Shown: positions 18,744 to 28,599, counted from the first letter of the stretch. The stretch: DNA of 64,000 nt from Lentimicrobium saccharophilum (GCF_001192835.1 NZ_DF968183.1:310001-374000), one strand, 5' to 3'. Translations and numbers: made by a program. Notes: generated by a model not told the origin, from the letters alone.

Positions 18744-19238
18744 ATGAAAAACCTGAAAATTGAAATCAAGTGGGCCGTTATTTTTTCGCTGATGTCACTG
18801 CTCTGGATGCTTCTGGAGAAAGTCACCGGACTTCATGGCAGGTATATCGATTATCATATTTATCTCACAAACCTTTTTGCCATTCCTGCTATCATTGTGA
18901 TGGTGCTGGCGCTGAAGGATAAAAAGAAGAACTTCTACGACGGTCGTATCACCTACCTCCAGGGGCTGGTTTCAGGTATTATTATATCGGTGATGATTGC
19001 CGTGATCAGTCCGCTCACGCAGTGGATCACCACCTATGTAATCACACCTGAGTATTTCCCGAATGTCATCAAGCGATCGGTGGAACTGGGCTATTACAAC
19101 ACCATTGCCGAAGCTGAAGCAAATTTCAATTACCTGAATTATGTAAAACAGGGAGCTATCGGAGGGTTGATCATGGGGACCGTAACCACCGCAATCGCGA
19201 TGATTTTTATTTATACACGGAACAGAAAAAGTTCGTGA
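18744..19238 (+). CDS. DUF4199 membrane protein
   Basis: The protein has 164 aa with four predicted membrane helices, matching the DUF4199 family common in Bacteroidota. It opens with a helix containing K-W-A-V-I-F-S-L-M-S-L-L-W-M, has a conserved F-Y-D-G-R-I-T-Y-L-Q-G-L loop, and ends with a glycine-rich helix (G-A-I-G-G-L-I-M-G-T-V-T-T-A-I). No function is known for the family. It starts 12 bases after the PhnB-like gene and is probably cotranscribed with it. A short hairpin follows at 19342. Confidence 0.82.
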   Translation: MKNLKIEIKWAVIFSLMSLLWMLLEKVTGLHGRYIDYHIYLTNLFAIPAIIVMVLALKDKKKNFYDGRITYLQGLVSGIIISVMIAVISPLTQWITTYVITPEYFPNVIKRSVELGYYNTIAEAEANFNYLNYVKQGAIGGLIMGTVTTAIAMIFIYTRNRKSS

Positions 19239-19341
19239 TGGGTATGGTCTGAACAGCCTATGCCGTAATCCGGCGTTCTGCTTCCGGAAGAGGTTGATAA
19301 AACGGGTTAGAAATCTCTGGATAAAAGAATTAAAGGGAAAG

Positions 19342-19362
19342 CCGGACAAATGTCCGGTTTTA
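19342..19362 (+). terminator. Probable terminator between DUF4199 gene and FtsX-type permease gene
   Basis: CCGGACA at 19342-19348 and TGTCCGG at 19351-19357 form a compact hairpin that is followed by four Ts. The T-run is short, so efficiency is uncertain. Confidence 0.55.
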
Positions 19363-19499
19363 AGACATATTGATCGCAAATCCGGACACTACTACTTTAT
19401 TAGTATTTTTATTCCGCACATATTCAGCGGTTTAATATGGCATGGTTTTTATAATACCTGAGCTGTAATTCTTATTTTATTATCTGAAACGCTCGGGCA

Positions 19500-21854
19500 A
19501 TGCAGCATTTTTTCAGGCATACATTCAGGCTCTATATCCGGAATCCTTTTTATACCATTATCAACGTAACAGGTCTTGCGATAGGCCTTGCAGCGGGAAT
19601 TGCCATACTGGCCTACATTTACGGCGAGCTGAGTTTCGACAGGTTTCATACTAACCGGCATGATATTTACCGGGTAAATATGACAGCCGTCAGTCCTGAC
19701 GGGTCATTCGGTTCCTGCACCATCCCTGCGGCCGTTGGTCCATCGCTTCAGGAACAGTTTCCCGGGATAGTATCAGTTACGCGGACAACTCAACCGCAAG
19801 AATCTTTTTTCGAAGCCGGCGGGAAAATCACTGAAATTTCAAAAGTTTGCTATGCCGATTCCGGATTTTTCAGGGACTTCTCGTTCGTGCTGGAGGAAGG
19901 CGATATTACCACAGCGCTTTCCGGAATATTCAGTGTCGTGCTTACCCGTTCTTCAGCCCGCAAGCTCTTCGGCGATGAACCTGCCATTGGTAAAGTTTTG
20001 AAGATGAACAACAGGGATCAGTTTACGGTGACCGGAATAGCCGGAGACCCGCCATATAACTCCTCACTGCAGTTTGATGCCCTGATTTCATTTTCAACAT
20101 TGTATCAGGATAAGTCATTGTACATGGACTGGAACGGGGGAAACCAGTACATCACTTTTATCAGGACGCAGCCCGGCTTCAGCATCGCAAGCCTTGAATC
20201 GGCCCTGCCCGCATTCCTTGATGAGAAGATCAACAGAAGTATCAGGGAATCAGGTTGGCAGTATAAGCTTGGTTTTGAGCCGCTCAGCAACATCCATCTG
20301 CATTCGCTTGTAAACGATGGAAGCGGTGGAAACCTTAGTAATATCAGGATATTTTCTGGCATCGCCCTGCTGATCCTGCTGATTGCCTGTTTTAATTTTA
20401 CCAGCCTGGCGACTGCCCGGGCCATGATCCGGAACAGGGAAACGGGCATCCGCAAAGTGGCCGGAGCGTCACGGCGCATGCTGATCAGGCAGTTTATAGC
20501 CGAAGCGCTGGTGCTGAGTTTTACAGCTTTGCTGCTCGCGCTTTTTATCATCGAACTGATACGTCCCTGGTATTCGGCCGTTACAGGAAATCCCCTCGCG
20601 CTTTATGCGGCCGGCGGGATGCCGCTGATGCTTGGGATAATCCTGCTGGTGGTGTTCGCCGGAGTGCTTGCAGGCGCTTATCCCGCCTTTTACCTTGCAT
20701 CCTTTAAACCGGTGGATGTGCTCAAGGGAGGATCCGGTTCGGTAAAAGTCAGGGCAATGCTGCCCAAAGTGCTGGTTGTGATTCAGTTTGCCATATCGGC
20801 CGGATTGGTGGCTTCCCTCTTGCTGATGTTCGGTCAGATTCGCTATATCAGCAGTTTCGACAAGGGATATCGCTCCGACAACCTGCTTGTTGTGCGCGTT
20901 TCAGATGAAAATGATAAAAACATGCCTGCATTTGCCGGCAATTCGCTGGGCAGCTTGCCGTTTGTCGAAAGCTGGACGGCGGTATCAAGTCCACCGGGCG
21001 CAGGGGTTCCAGCCAACGGATATCTGCCTGATGGCAGGGACGAAGTGGTCATGATCAATGTGCTGGGCATCGATTCAGCCTTTCTGAAAACAATGGGGAT
21101 CAGGCTGATCGCCGGAAGGAACCTGACTTCTGGCAACGACAGCATTTCCTGCCTGGTAAATGAAAGCTACGCGCAGCGCTATGGAGTTACCCCGGGCAGC
21201 ATACATCATATCAGGCGAAGTGCCAAACACCCTGTTATCGGGGTAGTGCAGGATTTTAACTTTCACCCTGTCTATACCGGGGTAGAGCCACTGATCTTTA
21301 CTACCCGCCCGGAGGAAGGTTTCAACGCCTTGCTGATCAGGGTGAATTCCGATCTTCAAAGCGCCGGGGCAGGCCTTGAAAATGAATGGCAAAAGCACTT
21401 CCCGGGAGAACCTTTCGTTTGCTACCCGCTTGATACATACATAGCCGGCACTTATCAGCATATCAACCGCTTCGCGCAATTGTTCTCCGGTTTCACCATT
21501 CTGGCCATTGTTGTGGCCTGTATGGGACTACTGGGGCTTTCGGCTGTAATCCTGCAGCAACGGCGCAGGCAGTTCGGCATCAGGCGGATTCTGGGCGCAT
21601 CACCCTTCAGCCTGACCCTCAGGGAAACAGCGGGTTTCTCGCTGCTGGTAATGATAGGAAATTTGCTGGCCGTTGTTCCGGTGTGGTTGTTTATGTCAGA
21701 GTGGCTTGCTGATTTTGCCTATCACATCAATATCACCGCCGGAACTTTTCTCCTTACAGCTGCGATCACCCTGCTGGTGGCTTTTCTGACCATCGCCTGG
21801 CAGTCCTGGTCGGCATCGAAACTGAATCCGGTGGAAGTGATCAAATACGAATGA
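19500..21854 (+). CDS. MacB/FtsX-type ABC transporter permease
   Basis: The protein has 784 aa. A first membrane helix (about 20-42) is followed by a periplasmic MacB_PCD domain (about 45-245). Then come three helices of the first FtsX domain (about 280-400, with the motif N-R-E-T-G-I-R-K-V-A-G-A-S), a second periplasmic region, and a second FtsX domain (about 660-780, with Q-F-G-I-R-R-I-L-G-A-S). This duplicated layout of about 800 aa is standard in Bacteroidota. No ATPase gene lies next to it here, so the partner must be elsewhere. Such proteins export peptides or act as mechanotransmission complexes for cell-wall or lipoprotein processes. The start is an ATG. Confidence 0.88.
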   Translation: MQHFFRHTFRLYIRNPFYTIINVTGLAIGLAAGIAILAYIYGELSFDRFHTNRHDIYRVNMTAVSPDGSFGSCTIPAAVGPSLQEQFPGIVSVTRTTQPQESFFEAGGKITEISKVCYADSGFFRDFSFVLEEGDITTALSGIFSVVLTRSSARKLFGDEPAIGKVLKMNNRDQFTVTGIAGDPPYNSSLQFDALISFSTLYQDKSLYMDWNGGNQYITFIRTQPGFSIASLESALPAFLDEKINRSIRESGWQYKLGFEPLSNIHLHSLVNDGSGGNLSNIRIFSGIALLILLIACFNFTSLATARAMIRNRETGIRKVAGASRRMLIRQFIAEALVLSFTALLLALFIIELIRPWYSAVTGNPLALYAAGGMPLMLGIILLVVFAGVLAGAYPAFYLASFKPVDVLKGGSGSVKVRAMLPKVLVVIQFAISAGLVASLLLMFGQIRYISSFDKGYRSDNLLVVRVSDENDKNMPAFAGNSLGSLPFVESWTAVSSPPGAGVPANGYLPDGRDEVVMINVLGIDSAFLKTMGIRLIAGRNLTSGNDSISCLVNESYAQRYGVTPGSIHHIRRSAKHPVIGVVQDFNFHPVYTGVEPLIFTTRPEEGFNALLIRVNSDLQSAGAGLENEWQKHFPGEPFVCYPLDTYIAGTYQHINRFAQLFSGFTILAIVVACMGLLGLSAVILQQRRRQFGIRRILGASPFSLTLRETAGFSLLVMIGNLLAVVPVWLFMSEWLADFAYHINITAGTFLLTAAITLLVAFLTIAWQSWSASKLNPVEVIKYE

Positions 21855-21934
21855 TGGAAAAACATGTGTGCCGCATTGTCTGATGCAGGAACAGGGATGA
21901 AACTTGGTTTGGCAAATGCAAAACAGGCTTCAGA

Positions 21935-22882
21935 TCAGCACATGCCCTGCTCAGAGAACATGCGGAGCAAACCCTTGTGTACAGGATATCCCGGGGAATA
22001 ATTCAGCAGCCGGCGGGCCTTGCTGATGTCGGCATAGGTGATTTCCACATCGCCGGCCTGCATGGGCTTCCATTCGATGACAGCTTTCCTGCCCAATGTT
22101 TCCTCAATACCCCGCACCAGGTCGATCAGCGAAATGGTGTCGCTGTTGCCCAGGTTAAAGATCTCGTATCCCTTCAGATTGTTGGCGCAGGCAATGATGC
22201 CGGCAGTAATATCGCTGATGAAGGTGTAATCCCTTCGGGTGGTCCCATCGCCGAAGAGCGTGATGGGCGCGCCTTCACTGATCTTACGCCCGAACTGCTG
22301 TATGGCCATTTCGGGCCGTTGCCCGGGTCCGTAGACCGTGAAGAACCTCAGACAGTAGATATTGAAGTTATAAAGATGATGGTAAGTGTAGCAAAGCAAT
22401 TCTCCGGCTTTTTTGGTGGCGGCATAAGGCGAAATGGGGTTGTCAACCGGATCGGTTTCGCTGAAGGGCACTTTCCTGTTATTTCCGTAAACCGATGAGG
22501 AGGAGGCAAAGAGCATGTCTTTGATGCCTGCCGCCCGCATGGCTTCGAGCAATACCAGCGTGCCGGTGACATTCACATCGTAATATAGTTCAGGCTGTTC
22601 AATGGAAGGCCGCACCCCGGCCCGGGCAGCGAGGTGAATCACCAGATCCGGTTTCGCTGCACTGAAAATTTTATCGAGCGTTTCGCGATGTCTGATGTCG
22701 CCTTCGTAAAGCTTAAAACCTTTATTTTCCGAAAGTCTGCCCACCGCTCTACGCTTGATCGCTGGATCGTAAAATGTATCGAAATTGTCAAGGCCTGATA
22801 CTTTGTATCCCTGCTCCAGCATGGTGCGGGCAAGACTTGAGCCGATAAATCCGGCGACACCGGTGATAAAAACATGTTTCAT
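21935..22882 (-). CDS. NAD-dependent epimerase, UDP-glucuronate 4-epimerase-like
   Basis: The protein has 315 aa and is an extended SDR enzyme of the cytoplasm. The dinucleotide-binding G-V-A-G-F-I-G-S starts at about residue 8, and the catalytic pair is Y153-x-x-x-K157 in PYAATKK. The segment L-D-N-F-D-T-F-Y-D-P-A-I-K-R after the second strand is like that of UDP-glucuronate 4-epimerases, which make UDP-galacturonate. Other sugar epimerases are possible. It is the last gene of a four-gene operon with a flippase-like protein, a GT2 and a GT39 enzyme, and it would supply the sugar nucleotide. The gap to the upstream gene is 3 bases. Confidence 0.82.
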   Translation of the reverse strand: MKHVFITGVAGFIGSSLARTMLEQGYKVSGLDNFDTFYDPAIKRRAVGRLSENKGFKLYEGDIRHRETLDKIFSAAKPDLVIHLAARAGVRPSIEQPELYYDVNVTGTLVLLEAMRAAGIKDMLFASSSSVYGNNRKVPFSETDPVDNPISPYAATKKAGELLCYTYHHLYNFNIYCLRFFTVYGPGQRPEMAIQQFGRKISEGAPITLFGDGTTRRDYTFISDITAGIIACANNLKGYEIFNLGNSDTISLIDLVRGIEETLGRKAVIEWKPMQAGDVEITYADISKARRLLNYSPGYPVHKGLLRMFSEQGMC

Positions 22883-22885
22883 TTT

Positions 22886-23779
22886 CTAAACTTTTGCTTC
22901 AGGTTCTTTTACATCTGCACCGCATTCAAGCTTTATATTCAGTGCCTTTTCGTTCAGGGAGTAGTAAATCCCGCTCAGCGAAACCACCGCGGTAATCACG
23001 TAAAACAGCAGACTGAGTGCGATGGATAGATGAATGTCGAGATGCATGATTTCAGCCCCGAAAAGAAAAGTGATCTCGCGCGATCCGATGCCGCCTATGG
23101 TGATGGGTAGTGTAGCTACGATGGAGGATATGAGAAAAAGAAAAAGATAAGCCAGTATCTGTTCCTGGTGGTGGTTGGCCAGCAGGATCAGCCAGGCGGA
23201 GAGCAGCTGGGCAAGCTGAACACCCGCTGAATAGAGGTTTGTCAGGTGGATACTTTTCCTGAAATCCTTGAAAAACCAATGAATGGAAAGATAATAAACT
23301 GCAATGGATACAGGGATTGCTGCAACTGCCAGATATTTATACAGTACCGGTAAGGCTATAAACGGAACCATCAGCATAGCCAGTACGAACAGCGCAAGCA
23401 CCCCGTTCACCCTGTCGAGCAACACCGCCCAGAACAGCTTTTTTGCCCCGGTCCCGAACTTCTTATTGAGCAGGTAAATTTTATAACCGTCACCGCCAAT
23501 GCCGCCGGGCAGGAAAAGGTTGTAATACATCCCGAGCAGGTATAGCCTCAGGTTGCTTTGTTCGGTGAGCCCGGCTCCGGTATTCCTGAAAAAGATGTTC
23601 AGGCGGTAAGATGAAAGCACTTTAGAGACCGCGAAAAGGAGGGTAGCGGCCAACAGCCAGCCATAATGCACATGCCTGAAAATCTGTAAGACTTCCCTGA
23701 CGTCAATTTTGGTATATACATACCAGAGTGCGGCGACGGAAAGCGCGATTTTCAGGAATGCTTTAAGCGGTCGGGACAT
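22886..23779 (-). CDS. LPG-synthase-TM / AglD-type flippase-like membrane protein
   Basis: The protein has 297 aa and about eight membrane helices. It matches the lysylphosphatidylglycerol synthase transmembrane (UPF0104/AglD) family: an N-terminal helix, S-K-V-L-S-S-Y-R-L-N, the loop P-G-G-I-G-G-D-G-Y-K, and late T-I-G-G-I-G-S-R-E. It lacks the soluble aminoacyl-transferase domain of MprF. Standing between an epimerase and a polyprenyl-sugar-type GT2, it is a good candidate for moving the lipid-linked sugar across the inner membrane, but this is inferred from position only. It starts one base after the GT2 stop. Confidence 0.8.
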   Translation of the reverse strand: MSRPLKAFLKIALSVAALWYVYTKIDVREVLQIFRHVHYGWLLAATLLFAVSKVLSSYRLNIFFRNTGAGLTEQSNLRLYLLGMYYNLFLPGGIGGDGYKIYLLNKKFGTGAKKLFWAVLLDRVNGVLALFVLAMLMVPFIALPVLYKYLAVAAIPVSIAVYYLSIHWFFKDFRKSIHLTNLYSAGVQLAQLLSAWLILLANHHQEQILAYLFLFLISSIVATLPITIGGIGSREITFLFGAEIMHLDIHLSIALSLLFYVITAVVSLSGIYYSLNEKALNIKLECGADVKEPEAKV

Positions 23780-23780
23780 C

Positions 23781-24725
23781 TCAGGCTTCGAATGTGTGTA
23801 CTTTGCGGATTTTATAAGGGCGTTTCTGCTGTGACTCGTAATAAGTGCGCATCAACAGCTCTGCCATAATTCCGATGGTAATCAGTTGTATGCCGGCAAT
23901 CAGCAGCAATATGCCCAGCAGCAGCATCGGCTTTCCCCAGATATCGTGACCCATAATCTTCTCAATAAGGAACCATCCGTTGATAAGTGAGCCCACTATC
24001 AGAAATAACAGGCCGATCCCTCCGAAAAGATGCATTGGCTTACCCATATACTTTTTAAAAAATACCATCAGCATCAGATCGCTTACGACTTTAAACGTCC
24101 GGTTGATGCCATATTTCGATTTGCCGAACTCCCGTGCATGGTGCTTTACGTCCACCTGAGTGATGGTCGCGCCTTCGAGGCTTGCCAGCACGGGAATAAA
24201 GCGGTGCAGTTCCCCGTAAAGACCGATGTTTTTGGCCAGATCGCTTTTAAACACTTTCAGGGTGCAGCCGTAATCTTTTATGTAGACCCCGGTACTTTTA
24301 CGGATAATGGCATTGGCAATTTTGCTGGGGATTTTCCTCAGAAACATCCCGTCCTGTCTGTTTTTCCTGACACCGGCCACCAGGTCCCAGTGTTCATCCT
24401 CCGCCAGTTTCAGCATCATGGGAATATCGCTGGGGTCATTCTGCAGGTCGCCGTCCATGGTAACAAGGTATTCTCCCCGCGCCTGTTCAATGCCTGCATA
24501 GAGGGCCGCACTCTGCCCGAAGTTTTTTCTGAATTCCACCAGCACAACCCGGGGGTCATTCAGGGCAATGATTTCCTGCCGTGTGCGGTCGGTGGAGCCG
24601 TCATCCACATAGATAATCTCGTATTCCATGCCGGTAATGGATTCGTTGATCCATTTGTTCAGCGGCCTGATATTGGGTTCCTCGTTGTAAACGCAGATGA
24701 TTATGGATAACTTCGGATTGTTCAT
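23781..24725 (-). CDS. GT2 glycosyltransferase, polyprenyl-phosphate sugar transferase type (ArnC/DPM1-like)
   Basis: The protein has 314 aa. The N-terminal GT-A domain (about 5-230) starts L-S-I-I-I-C-V-Y-N-E-E and has Y-V-D-D-G-S-T-D near residue 41 and the metal-binding M-D-G-D-L-Q-N-D-P near 93. Two C-terminal membrane helices (about 230-300) carry the cytoplasmic catalytic domain on the inner membrane, as in ArnC, GtrB and RgtE. Such enzymes put a sugar on undecaprenyl phosphate. Its start overlaps the stop of the GT39 gene by four bases. With the epimerase as donor supplier and the GT39 as acceptor enzyme it forms a complete donor pathway. Confidence 0.88.
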   Translation of the reverse strand: MNNPKLSIIICVYNEEPNIRPLNKWINESITGMEYEIIYVDDGSTDRTRQEIIALNDPRVVLVEFRKNFGQSAALYAGIEQARGEYLVTMDGDLQNDPSDIPMMLKLAEDEHWDLVAGVRKNRQDGMFLRKIPSKIANAIIRKSTGVYIKDYGCTLKVFKSDLAKNIGLYGELHRFIPVLASLEGATITQVDVKHHAREFGKSKYGINRTFKVVSDLMLMVFFKKYMGKPMHLFGGIGLLFLIVGSLINGWFLIEKIMGHDIWGKPMLLLGILLLIAGIQLITIGIMAELLMRTYYESQQKRPYKIRKVHTFEA

Positions 24726-26329
24726 AGGGATTTCTTTAACAGGAAAAGCCTGGTTTCGCTTAGCTTGATGGTAAAGGTATGGATGATTTCGTAACCTTCG
24801 AGCCGGTCTGCAAAAGTAGCCAGATTTTTTTCATCCGCGATGTAACAGGTGCCGGAATCGCTGATTTCCCATGTTCTCCTGATAATCTGCCGGCTTTCGC
24901 GGGCAATGTAAAACGAAGCATCGTGGTTGAAGGGAGTGTCTCCAAGCACATAGGTATTACACTCCTTAATAAGCTGACCTGCCGTGATTTCACCCTGCCG
25001 GTAACCCGCATCCGGATAGGAGTTATAGCGCGCCTGAAGGTTAAACATGCTGAAAGCAATGCGCACCGTCAACATAACAATAATCAGCAACAGCATACGA
25101 AGGGGAACATGCTTTCGCATCAGCCAAACCGCTGAACCGGCAATGATAAAGAGCAAAGGAATGATCATCCATACACCCTGCAGTTGATTTGTTTCGTCCC
25201 AAAACAGATAATAAAGCAGGGAGGCTGTCCCCAGCAATCCCAGTACACCGAAAACCACATCGGTGATCTTTCGAAGATTATTCCTGCTTTCTGCAGATAA
25301 AGACCAGGCCTTTACCAGTATCACAAAGAGCAGGGGGAAGAGCATAAACAGGTAGCGCGGTCGCATATCTGCCGAGATCCAGTAAATAATGATATTGCTA
25401 CTGAATATCAGCAGGTTGAACATAATGAACTTGTCGGTATACAGGGCAATCCGGATTTTTTTACTCAACAGCAATAAAAGCAGTATAGTCCACGGGGCGA
25501 ATTCATAGATCATTTCAAACGGAAAAGTCACCAGGTGGAGCAGCCAGCTGAGGAAGGTGCCCTTTTTGTCGGAAAGCCTGTTCGACTGGTCGAACAGCGT
25601 GGAAAATACATCGTCAAGGGTGTTGGTCTGGAGGTAAGCATAGTAGTAGGTGCCTGTGATCAGCGCGAAGGTCAGGATGCCGGCCAGGTGCTGCCAGGAG
25701 AAAAGCTTACGGAATTGCTTGTCGTAGCTGAGCCATGCCAGCAGGCTGATGCCCTGAAACGCAATGGAGGGGAGTCCTTTCATCAGGTAGCCGGCAGCGG
25801 CCAGTGCGTAGGTGGCCGTAAACATCAGCAGCCATTTGCGTCGTTGCGAAAGGTGATAAAGCAAGGCAAATCCTGTGAACGTCACCAGTGAATAGGTAAT
25901 GTCGATCAGTCCCTGAAAAGAGTCCCAGAACAGGATGCGTGCCGAAGTGATCATCATCAGGGCGGCCATTACCGCATTCCTCCATCCCAGCGCTTTCCGG
26001 GCAAAAAGGGTTATTGCAAGGCCCATCAGCAGCAGAGAGATTACAGTCGGCAACCTGAAGATGAACTCGTTCTCAACTCCGGCAACTTTGACAAAACCCG
26101 CAAGTATCCAGTTGAAGAGGGGAGGTTTGTTGTAATAAAAATCCCCGTTGATCGTGGGGGTGATGAAGTTCTCCGACAAGATCATTTCGAGTGTGACCAC
26201 CGCCCGGGTAGGTTCATCGGAGATCAGCGGCATCAGCCCCAGGTTGGTAAAAAGCGCCAACGGCAAGAGCAGGATGATAATGATCAGGATGGTATCGGAC
26301 AGGATAGATTTATCCTTCAGGCCATTCAT
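24722..26329 (-). CDS. ArnT-like GT39 glycosyltransferase
   Basis: The protein has 535 aa with about 11-12 membrane helices. The first periplasmic loop contains the family signature S-D-E-P-T-R-A (about residues 37-43), where the D-E pair is the catalytic acidic motif. Next come N-G-D-F-Y-Y-N-K-P-P and a helix pair with F-R-L-P. It uses polyprenyl-phosphate sugar on the periplasmic side to glycosylate lipid A or another envelope lipid. It is the first gene of the minus-strand operon. The acceptor is not deducible. The 146-bp gap to the divergent LTA-synthase-like gene holds the promoters of both. Confidence 0.85.
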   Translation of the reverse strand: MNGLKDKSILSDTILIIIILLLPLALFTNLGLMPLISDEPTRAVVTLEMILSENFITPTINGDFYYNKPPLFNWILAGFVKVAGVENEFIFRLPTVISLLLMGLAITLFARKALGWRNAVMAALMMITSARILFWDSFQGLIDITYSLVTFTGFALLYHLSQRRKWLLMFTATYALAAAGYLMKGLPSIAFQGISLLAWLSYDKQFRKLFSWQHLAGILTFALITGTYYYAYLQTNTLDDVFSTLFDQSNRLSDKKGTFLSWLLHLVTFPFEMIYEFAPWTILLLLLLSKKIRIALYTDKFIMFNLLIFSSNIIIYWISADMRPRYLFMLFPLLFVILVKAWSLSAESRNNLRKITDVVFGVLGLLGTASLLYYLFWDETNQLQGVWMIIPLLFIIAGSAVWLMRKHVPLRMLLLIIVMLTVRIAFSMFNLQARYNSYPDAGYRQGEITAGQLIKECNTYVLGDTPFNHDASFYIARESRQIIRRTWEISDSGTCYIADEKNLATFADRLEGYEIIHTFTIKLSETRLFLLKKSL

Positions 26330-26440
26330 AGGTTGGTGATAAATAAATAATGCGGCTAAATTAAGGATAATTGGCCGGATTGCTATGATCCGTCCCTTAC
26401 ATCAGGGGAAGTTTTTGGGCGGGAATCAGCCAACTTAAAT

Positions 26441-26448
26441 TAACTTTG
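26441..26448 (+). promoter_or_regulatory. Bacteroidota -7 box for the LTA-synthase-like gene
   Basis: TAACTTTG matches the TAnnTTTG -7 consensus. A TTTG at 26414-26417 is a possible -33 element, with a somewhat long 23-nt spacer. The box lies 27 bases before the ATG at 26476, which supports that ATG and not the upstream TTG at 26446. Confidence 0.55.
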
Positions 26449-26475
26449 CAGACTTATTTCGAACTACGCTGGTAT

Positions 26476-28335
26476 ATGAAGCAGATATTGATTTCATTTT
26501 TCAGGCAGATGCTCTTCTGGTTATTGTTTTTTGCATTCGCCAGAACGGTTTTCATGCTCTACAATTTTCAACTGCTGCGCATCGAAGGCGCGTCTTTCGG
26601 CGAAGCCATGGCCGCATACCGGCACGGCTTTCAGCTCGACTTTGCCACTACTTCGTATTTTATGCTTTTTCCTGCAGTTTTGCTGCTGATCCAGTCGTTG
26701 TGGAGCAGAAGCTGGATGAATAAGGTAAACCGGATCTATACCTATACGGCAATCACGCTTTTCAGCCTGCTTACCGCTGTTGAACTGGGCATTTATCCTG
26801 AGTGGAAAACCAAACTGCCTTTCAAGGCCTTTGCCTACCTGAGCAATCCCACTGAAGTTTATGATACAGTTTCCAACGCGCTGTTTTTCTCCCTGATTGG
26901 TCTGTTTATTATAATGGTCATGCTCACTTCCTGGATTTACCGGAGGTGGTTTTATCAGGACATCAGACAGACCGGGAGAAGTTATTTTTTCAGCACCGTA
27001 TTCCTGGTTGCTGCGCCGGTGTTGCTTTTTATAGGGGCCAGGGGAGGGGTGCAGCCCATTCCGATCAACCAGAGCGCTTCCTATTATTCCAACAAGAATA
27101 TCCTGAACATCGCCGCTGTAAATTCAGGGTTTAACCTGATGATTAATATTATTGAGAATTATAGAAATTTCGGTGAAAACCCTTATGCCTTTTACAGCGA
27201 AGAGGAGGTTGCGCAGACTCTGGAAAAGATATTAGCCACGGAAAAAGATTCAACCACAAATGTGCTCACTGCCAACCGGCCTAACGTGGTGTTGCTGATT
27301 CTTGAAAGCTGGTCGGCCGATCTGATCGAATCCCTTGGTGGAGAACCGGGCATAACCCCGGAATTCAGAAAACTGGAAAAAGAAGGTATTCTTTTTACAA
27401 ATCTATGGGCCACCGGCCCCCGCAGCGAGCAGGCCATGGGAAGTATTTTCGGAGGCTTTCCCGCTCACCCGATCTCTTCCATTACCGTGCAGCCTGATAA
27501 GTTCGCCAAACTTCCCACCCTCACGCATAAGCTGATAGAGGAGGGGTATCATACCTCTTTTTACTTCGGAGGGCAACTGATTTACGGAAACATCAAGGGA
27601 TTTATTCTTTACAACGGTTTTAAACGCATTGTTGAAGGGGCTGATTTCGGCAAGGAGGCTATCAAAGGTAAACTTGGCGCGCACGATGAGTTCGTGCTTT
27701 CGCGTCAGTTGGCTGATCTATCCAAAGAAAAGGAGCCCTTTTTCTCAGCACTGTTCACCCTGAGTTCTCATTCGCCTTACGATCAGCCGATGGAACAGGT
27801 GCTCGACTGGGGAGATAACGAAAAACCTTACATAAACTCGGCCTATTATACCGACCATTGCCTGGGCCGGTATTTCGAAGAAGCCCGTAAACAGCCCTGG
27901 TACAAAAACACCCTCTTCGTGATTGTAGCGGACCATAGCCACAATTCATACCGCAACTGGGCTTTTACCACCCCAAACTATCATAGAATACCCATGCTGC
28001 TGGTTGGTGATGTGATAAAGGAGGAGTTCAGGGGGACAAAGGTAAGCCGGCTTTCGAATCAATCTGACCTTGCTTCAACCCTGCTGAATCAGCTTGATAT
28101 CGATGCGGGTGCTTTCCACTGGAGCCGAAATCTGTTTAATCCTTATGCACCTGAGTTTGCCTATTACTCATTTGAGGAAGGCCTGGGGTGGATCAGGCCT
28201 GCAGGGCACTTTGTAATGGATGCGCGCATAGGACACTTCCACGAAAATGCCATCCCCGAAGCTTATACCGATTCCATTATCAGGGAAGGAAAATCATATT
28301 TGCAGGCCCTTTTCGGAGAGTATATGTCTTACTGA
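26476..28335 (+). CDS. LTA-synthase-family sulfatase (phosphoglycerol/phosphoethanolamine transferase-like)
   Basis: 619 aa from the ATG at 26476. Five N-terminal membrane helices (about 5-190) are followed by a periplasmic sulfatase-fold domain (about 265-600). The metal-site features are V-V-L-L-I-L-E-S-W-S, the putative nucleophile region T-G-P-R-S-E-Q-A-M-G-S, G-A-H-D-E-F, S-S-H-S-P-Y, and V-V-A-D-H-S-H-N. Gram-negative members move phosphoglycerol or phosphoethanolamine from phospholipids to glycans or lipids. Its place, divergent from a lipid-sugar operon, fits a second envelope-decorating enzyme. The reported start 30 bases upstream (TTG) would overlap the promoter and is rejected. Confidence 0.85.
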   Translation: MKQILISFFRQMLFWLLFFAFARTVFMLYNFQLLRIEGASFGEAMAAYRHGFQLDFATTSYFMLFPAVLLLIQSLWSRSWMNKVNRIYTYTAITLFSLLTAVELGIYPEWKTKLPFKAFAYLSNPTEVYDTVSNALFFSLIGLFIIMVMLTSWIYRRWFYQDIRQTGRSYFFSTVFLVAAPVLLFIGARGGVQPIPINQSASYYSNKNILNIAAVNSGFNLMINIIENYRNFGENPYAFYSEEEVAQTLEKILATEKDSTTNVLTANRPNVVLLILESWSADLIESLGGEPGITPEFRKLEKEGILFTNLWATGPRSEQAMGSIFGGFPAHPISSITVQPDKFAKLPTLTHKLIEEGYHTSFYFGGQLIYGNIKGFILYNGFKRIVEGADFGKEAIKGKLGAHDEFVLSRQLADLSKEKEPFFSALFTLSSHSPYDQPMEQVLDWGDNEKPYINSAYYTDHCLGRYFEEARKQPWYKNTLFVIVADHSHNSYRNWAFTTPNYHRIPMLLVGDVIKEEFRGTKVSRLSNQSDLASTLLNQLDIDAGAFHWSRNLFNPYAPEFAYYSFEEGLGWIRPAGHFVMDARIGHFHENAIPEAYTDSIIREGKSYLQALFGEYMSY

Positions 28336-28599
28336 TACCTGCCTTTTTCGCACCTTGTAAAAATTATCTTACTATTGTAAAAAAAATGTTTATGTTTGCT
28401 GGCTCCGTTTATTCAAAATAAGTAGTTGATAATAAATTATTTAACAAATACTTGTTTTAAGTAAGGTAAGTTTATTTTCCATCGGGACAATGAACTTTCG
28501 GGGATGCCTGATGTTAGGTTTAAACCTTGATTTTTTAACCGTTTCCGGGGTTACAAATCAATGAAATGAGAATGAATCATTGTAAAGCGGACAGGGAAC

